Positions 60,084-64,000 of a DNA stretch of 64,000 bases are shown here, piece by piece. A model generated the notes under the pieces. That model saw only the letters and a program-made list of their open reading frames with translations, had not been told where the DNA came from and did no database searches. The first letter of the stretch is position 1, and each line of letters begins with the position of its first letter. The stretch covers positions 186,001 to 250,000 of the forward strand of contig OY781889.1 in assembly GCA_963677185.1 (NCBI GenBank), in the 5' to 3' direction. The stretch comes from G963677185 sp963677185. Its GTDB lineage: Bacteria; Bacillota; Syntrophomonadia; Syntrophomonadales; Syntrophomonadaceae. The translations under genes and the position numbers were made by a program.

Positions 60084-61253
60084 TCAATAAAGCATAAAAA
60101 GGCTTTCGGGATGCAGTTGAATCTCAAACGGTTCCGGCTTTTGCAGTATTCGCTGCGCTTCATCATGCCCCGTTTTCCATTCCAGGTGATAATCAGCGCT
60201 GCCTGAGGGGATTCCCGCGATTTTCAAGTACAGGCTCACATGGTGCAGCGAACGATTGAAGTCGGCGATCCAGGCCGGGAAACAGTTGGCTGCCGTGCTG
60301 CTTTCGCTGGCGGCAAGCAGCGCATTTTCTCTGATTCCAACATATTGCATTACGGCATCGGATTCCGGCTTCTCTTCGGGTACTTTCCCGGGTTCCACTG
60401 TTGGCATCCCCTTGGTATCAAATGAGTGTGCCAGATGGGATTTGCTTCCGTTATTATTATGTTTGGTTGAGTTAACCCGCAACTCGATGCCCCAGTCAAG
60501 TGCGCGGATCCGGTTAGAATCCAGCCGCAGGGCGCGGGATATGTTATTGCAGCCGCAGATAGCTGCTGCTTCCAGGGTAGGCGGCTTATTCACTATTGCT
60601 TCGTTGTTCCCGGCACAATCCACTTTTCCCTGTTTCATAACGATCAGCCGGTCGCAAAGGCGGTAGGCTTCTTCAATGTTGTGACTCACAAATACAATAT
60701 GCCCCTTGTAGCTTCGAAGCGATTCAGCTATCCATTTAAGGGTATGCTCCCTCAAGAACGGATCCAGTGCTGAAAACGGTTCATCGAGCAAAAGGAAACG
60801 CGGTTCCAGAGCCAGCGCTCTAGCCAGGGCCACACGCTGCTGCTGCCCGCCTGATAATTGGTTGGGGTAGCGCTTCTCCAGCCCTTTTAGCTGCATATCT
60901 TCAATCAGGGCAGCAATTCCATCTATAGATCTTCTGGAACGGCTGTCCTTAACACCTATGGAAATGTTTTGCAGAACCGTGAGATGCGGAAAGAGGGCAT
61001 AGTTTTGGAACACCAGCCCGGCACGGCGGTCCCTGGCTGGCACATGCTTTTTCGCCGATGAATCGAATAGTATTTCCCCATCCAGCTCAATTTTGCCGCG
61101 ATCTGGCCTGACCAGACCGGCCAGACACTTCAGAGTAAGGCTTTTGCCACAGCCCGAAGCCCCTAAAAGGCCTAGAGTACGCACTTCGGTATCAAAAGCA
61201 ACCTCCAGGGCAAATCCGGGCAGATTCTTAACAATGTCCACTTTCATTGCCAT
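60084..61253 (-). CDS. modC: Molybdate/tungstate ABC transporter ATP-binding protein
   Basis: 389 residues. The ABC domain (about 1-230) has Walker A GASGCGKS, signature LSGGQQQR, Walker B FLLLDEPF and the switch His in FVSHN. The C-terminal 150 residues correspond to the regulatory region of ModC but are diverged; a TOBE fold is only partly recognisable. It overlaps modB by ten bases. Membrane-associated energiser of the ModABC importer. Confidence 0.93.
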   Translation of the reverse strand: MAMKVDIVKNLPGFALEVAFDTEVRTLGLLGASGCGKSLTLKCLAGLVRPDRGKIELDGEILFDSSAKKHVPARDRRAGLVFQNYALFPHLTVLQNISIGVKDSRSRRSIDGIAALIEDMQLKGLEKRYPNQLSGGQQQRVALARALALEPRFLLLDEPFSALDPFLREHTLKWIAESLRSYKGHIVFVSHNIEEAYRLCDRLIVMKQGKVDCAGNNEAIVNKPPTLEAAAICGCNNISRALRLDSNRIRALDWGIELRVNSTKHNNNGSKSHLAHSFDTKGMPTVEPGKVPEEKPESDAVMQYVGIRENALLAASESSTAANCFPAWIADFNRSLHHVSLYLKIAGIPSGSADYHLEWKTGHDEAQRILQKPEPFEIQLHPESLFMLY

Positions 61254-61948
61254 ACTTTATTTTCCCCCATCACACCGGGATGCTTCTGTTGAAACTGGTA
61301 TGAAGTCCAGTAGTTTAATAAAGCAATTGCCGTAATGGAGAGCACAAACACCATAATTACCCATACGGCCGCTTGATCCATATTACCGCTTTCCGAAGCA
61401 AAGAAAATGGCCAGGGGGATAGTCTGGGTCTTGCCTGGAATATTGCCTGCCACCATCAGAGTGGCGCCAAATTCGCCCAGCGCACGCGCAAAGGCCAGCA
61501 CGGTTCCGGCGGCAATGCCCGGCCATGCCAGGGGGACACAAATTCGGAAGAATACCTTCCATTCCGGCAGGCCCAGGCTTCTGGCTGCATATATAAGTTC
61601 CGGATCAAGCTGCTCAAAAGCTGCTCGGGCAGCTTTGTACATTAAAGGAAAGGAAACCACGGCCGCCGCTACGACCGTGGCTTCCCACGTAAATACCAGG
61701 CTATGGCCGGTCAATCCTATGAGATATCCAACCGGCCCTCGTTTCCCGACGAGTAGTAAAATAAAGAAACCCAGCACTGTCGGCGGCAGGACCAGGGGCA
61801 GGGTCAATATGCCGTCAACAATGCCTTTTGCTTTACCGCGATAGCCGGCTATCATCCAGCCGGCGTACAGCCCCGCTGCAAAGCTTATTAACGTTGCGGC
61901 CAGGGCAGTCTTGATAGAAATAAACAGCGGTGAAAGATCTGCTGGCAT
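61244..61948 (-). CDS. modB: Molybdate/tungstate ABC transporter permease
   Basis: 234 residues, five to six membrane helices. The coupling-loop motif is FARALGEFGATLMVAGN near 165-181, typical of ModB, and LTLPLVLPPTVLGF near 48 is a further family mark. It lies 16 bases after modA and overlaps modC. It forms the membrane channel of the oxyanion importer. Confidence 0.94.
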   Translation of the reverse strand: MPADLSPLFISIKTALAATLISFAAGLYAGWMIAGYRGKAKGIVDGILTLPLVLPPTVLGFFILLLVGKRGPVGYLIGLTGHSLVFTWEATVVAAAVVSFPLMYKAARAAFEQLDPELIYAARSLGLPEWKVFFRICVPLAWPGIAAGTVLAFARALGEFGATLMVAGNIPGKTQTIPLAIFFASESGNMDQAAVWVIMVFVLSITAIALLNYWTSYQFQQKHPGVMGENKVWQ

Positions 61949-61964
61949 TATCTAACTATACTCC

Positions 61965-62777
61965 TTAACTCTTGGAAGCTGTAAAGGTAAAACCGTACTT
62001 TTTAAAAACATCGCCAGCAGCCGGGCTGGCCAGGAAATCCAGGAACTTCTGGGCTTCAGCAGCGTTTTTACTGGCTTTGATGACGGCAGCCGGGTATACA
62101 ATCGCCTTATGCGAATCCGCAGGCGCCGTAGCCGCTACCGTAACTTTAGAATTGCCCTGGGCATCGGATGTATACACAACCCCGGCATCGGCATTGCCGC
62201 TTTCCACCCAGGCCAGCACTTCCTTTACATCCTTGCCGTAAACCGCCTTGGCTTTTACTTGATCAAGAATTTTCATACTGGTTAAGGTTTCTTCGGCATA
62301 CTGTCCGGCCGGCACGCTGCCTGGCTCACCCAGCCCTACTTTAGCCACTTTGTCAGTTGCCAGATCGGCAAAACTGGTTATCCCCGTTTTGCCTGCAGGA
62401 ACGACCAGCACCAGCTCGTTGCCTAAAAGCTTAATTATGCTGCTGTCATTTAGCAAGCCTCCGGTTTTCAATGCATCCATCTGTTTCTGACCGGCCGAAA
62501 TAAATACATCTACTGGCGCCCCTTCTTCAATCTGTTTCTGAAGAGAACCCGATGATCCGTAATTGATTACCAGCTTAATATTGGAATGGTCTTTTTCATA
62601 TGCAGCCTTCAGATCATTCATGGCGCTGGTCAGGCTGGCGGCTGCAGATATGTTCAATTCCACCGGTGTTGCCGTCGTATTCCCGGTCTTTGATGTGTCA
62701 GTCGCAGTCCCGCCTCCGCAACCAGCGACTAAAACCATGAAGCATAACAACAATATTAGTGAATAAATCCTTTTCAA
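61965..62777 (-). CDS. modA: Molybdate/tungstate-binding lipoprotein, TTG start
   Basis: 270 residues from a TTG at 62777 with GGAGGAG five bases upstream; longer frames reach into the divergent regulator gene and have no site. A lipoprotein signal peptide ends in the lipobox LVAGC near residue 20, so it is anchored outside. The binding domain has ISAAASLTSAMNDLKAAYE, INYGSSGSLQKQIEEGAPVD, LVLVVPAG, and VESGNADAGVVYTSDA, all ModA-typical. It delivers oxyanion to ModBC. Confidence 0.95.
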   Translation of the reverse strand: MKRIYSLILLLCFMVLVAGCGGGTATDTSKTGNTTATPVELNISAAASLTSAMNDLKAAYEKDHSNIKLVINYGSSGSLQKQIEEGAPVDVFISAGQKQMDALKTGGLLNDSSIIKLLGNELVLVVPAGKTGITSFADLATDKVAKVGLGEPGSVPAGQYAEETLTSMKILDQVKAKAVYGKDVKEVLAWVESGNADAGVVYTSDAQGNSKVTVAATAPADSHKAIVYPAAVIKASKNAAEAQKFLDFLASPAAGDVFKKYGFTFTASKS

Positions 62778-62849
62778 AAATACTCCTCCGTTCTTTTCCA
62801 AAACATTTACCGCCCCTTTTCGCTTGCTGCTTTCCGCCCGGCAGAACTC

Positions 62850-62892
62850 CTGATATGATAACACATCATTACGTAACATTAAATAACAAAGG
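62850..62892. promoter_or_regulatory. Candidate control site between modA and the divergent regulator
   Basis: The stretch contains TTACGTAA, direct TAATG copies flanking it, and GATAAC/GTTATT arms in opposite orientation. Being near the middle of the 250-base divergent region, it is a plausible operator for the regulator gene that starts at 63028. A minus-strand -10 may overlap. Confidence 0.35.
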
Positions 62893-62986
62893 TAGCCGCA
62901 CCTTGGCGTTTTTCCTTTTTTTGTTTCTTTTTGTTGTTTTGCTTCCAAACGTCCAGTATGCTTCCTTTCCTTCCTTTCTTCTGTGG

Positions 62987-62992
62987 TATAAT
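62987..62992 (+). promoter_or_regulatory. -10 element of the divergent regulator gene
   Basis: A perfect TATAAT preceded by TGG, 36 bases ahead of the GTG start; no clear -35 is seen in the pyrimidine-rich stretch upstream. Confidence 0.5.
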
Positions 62993-63027
62993 CGGAAAAA
63001 CTGATTATTATGCCGGAGGTGCCAGCT

Positions 63028-64000
63028 GTGTCCATCGACAACTCCCTTACCCCGGAAGAAGTCGCTGCTATTCTGCGAATTAAAAAGAACACCGTCTACG
63101 AGCTTATTAAACGCGGCGATTTGGCCGCTTACCGCATTGGCCGCAAGTATCGCATAGAGAAAAACGCCGTGGAAGCATATAAGCATCAAGCCCAGGGCGG
63201 GCATAAAACCGCCCGCGGCGAGGCGTCGCCGCTCACTGTTCAGACCCATTTCGATGCAGCCTATGCAGTGGAGAATCAGTTATACGGCCGTCAGGATGCT
63301 TTAAGCGGAAGTGTAGTCATATGCGGGCTGGATATCATTCTGGACGTTATGGCCAAGTGCCTGGAAAGTAAAGCCGGCCGGTTGAAAGTGTACCGCAAAA
63401 ATGCCGGCAGCTTTGCAGGACTGAATGCCCTTTATCAGCTTGAGGCAGACGTAGCCGGAGTCCATCTGTGGGACTCGGACACGGACACCTATAATGTTCC
63501 ATATATCCGGCGCTTGCTGCCCGGCATTCCGGTGACGGTTGTTCACCTGGCAACTCGCTGGCAGGGCCTTTACGTGCAGGCCGGCAATCCTCTGAAAATC
63601 CTCGATTGGACAGATCTGAACCGGGATGAAGTGCGTTTTATAAACCGTGAACCCGGGTGCGGAGCCCGGGTGCTGCTTGACGAGAAGATTTTGGCGCTGG
63701 GCCTGGATCGTGACCATATAAACGGCTATCACCGCATTGAACACTCCCACCTGGCGGTTGCCAGTGCAGTGGCCCGCGGCAGCGCCGATGCTGGAGTGGG
63801 GATTCAGAAGGCTGCTCTGCAGGTGCGTGATGTGGACTTTATTCCGCTGCAGCAAGAGCGCTATGAACTGGCTATTCTCCGTGATCCGCAGCACGCCAGA
63901 CTGCTGGACGCAATCATGGAAATCCTTAATTCGCATGAATTCATGCAGGAAATTTCGGGGCTGGGGGATTATGATCTCAGCGACCTGGGTAAAATCACGG
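63028..64000 (+). CDS. HTH regulator with periplasmic-binding-like domain, truncated by window edge
   Basis: Open for 324 codons to the right edge. The GTG at 63028 has GGAGG eight bases upstream; an in-frame ATG at 63010 lacks a site. Residues about 6-55 are an excisionase-type helix-turn-helix (LTPEEVAAILRIKKNTVYEL, GRKYRIEKNAVEAY). From about 95 on, the sequence matches the PBP-like domain fused to HTH or MoeA in molybdenum-related regulators (GLDIILDVMAKCLE, INREPGCGARVLLDE, ASAVARGSADAGVGI). It probably senses molybdate or tungstate and controls the divergent modABC. Direct evidence of ligand is lacking. Confidence 0.88.
   Translation, partial: MSIDNSLTPEEVAAILRIKKNTVYELIKRGDLAAYRIGRKYRIEKNAVEAYKHQAQGGHKTARGEASPLTVQTHFDAAYAVENQLYGRQDALSGSVVICGLDIILDVMAKCLESKAGRLKVYRKNAGSFAGLNALYQLEADVAGVHLWDSDTDTYNVPYIRRLLPGIPVTVVHLATRWQGLYVQAGNPLKILDWTDLNRDEVRFINREPGCGARVLLDEKILALGLDRDHINGYHRIEHSHLAVASAVARGSADAGVGIQKAALQVRDVDFIPLQQERYELAILRDPQHARLLDAIMEILNSHEFMQEISGLGDYDLSDLGKIT

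Overview
The window reads as a stretch of chromosome from a Gram-positive anaerobe of the Clostridia, most likely a syntrophic fatty-acid oxidiser of the Syntrophomonas type. The reasons are the clostridial purine operon, sigma-A style promoters, T-box and ykkC-type leaders, copper-amine-oxidase-like surface domains, a crotonase, rubredoxin, and above all a selenocysteine formate dehydrogenase and a three-subunit NADH-linked [FeFe] hydrogenase lying side by side with the hydrogenase maturases. The genus is an inference; no rRNA or tRNA gene was seen.

Layout. (1) 1-8134, minus strand: purine operon purE-purB-purC-purS-purQ-purL-purF-purM (purM runs off the left edge) behind a sigma-A promoter and a ykkC-family leader, probably the PRPP class. 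(2) 8150-18500: accessory region with an unrecognised 548-residue protein facing four 11-bp direct repeats, a membrane protein with a copper-amine-oxidase-N-like domain, a secreted CHAP amidase, a PAS/degenerate-GGDEF protein and a 1694-residue secreted protein made of about 17 HYR repeats. (3) 18500-20000: acyltransferase and membrane protein. (4) 20261-22575: aroC-aroB. (5) 22738-27985: a sensor kinase with three response regulators (HDOD, degenerate HD-GYP, HD-GYP). (6) 28330-30686: a T-box leader with a second antiterminator/terminator module, then DAHP synthase and prephenate dehydratase. (7) 30800-41170: mixed genes: NTF2-like protein, orphan Phd-type antitoxin, ion permease, Asn/Thr-rich protein, carbonic anhydrase, ligA, a DnaJ-like/CbpM-like pair, crotonase, rubredoxin, Usp, PAS-GGDEF. 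(8) 41387-47129: [FeFe]-hydrogenase maturation operon (regulator, hydG, hydE, aspA, hydF). (9) 47522-50995: hydCBA. (10) 51380-59114: formate dehydrogenase operon fdhA(Sec)-MPT-binding protein-moeA-NuoE-like-NuoF-like-FNT channel, headed by two Moco-type riboswitches. (11) 60084-64000: modABC and a divergent HTH/periplasmic-binding-like regulator running off the right edge.

The right third forms one physiological unit. modABC brings in molybdate or tungstate, moeA and its Cys-rich neighbour handle the cofactor, fdhA uses it together with selenocysteine, and the NuoE/NuoF-like subunits connect formate dehydrogenase to NADH. The FNT channel moves formate, while hydABC with its maturases offers H2 as the alternative electron sink. 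FDH and hydrogenase each carry their own closely similar NuoE/NuoF pair, so the two NADH-reoxidising exits (formate and H2) look like one module joined to two catalytic subunits. The crotonase fits beta-oxidation as a source of that NADH.
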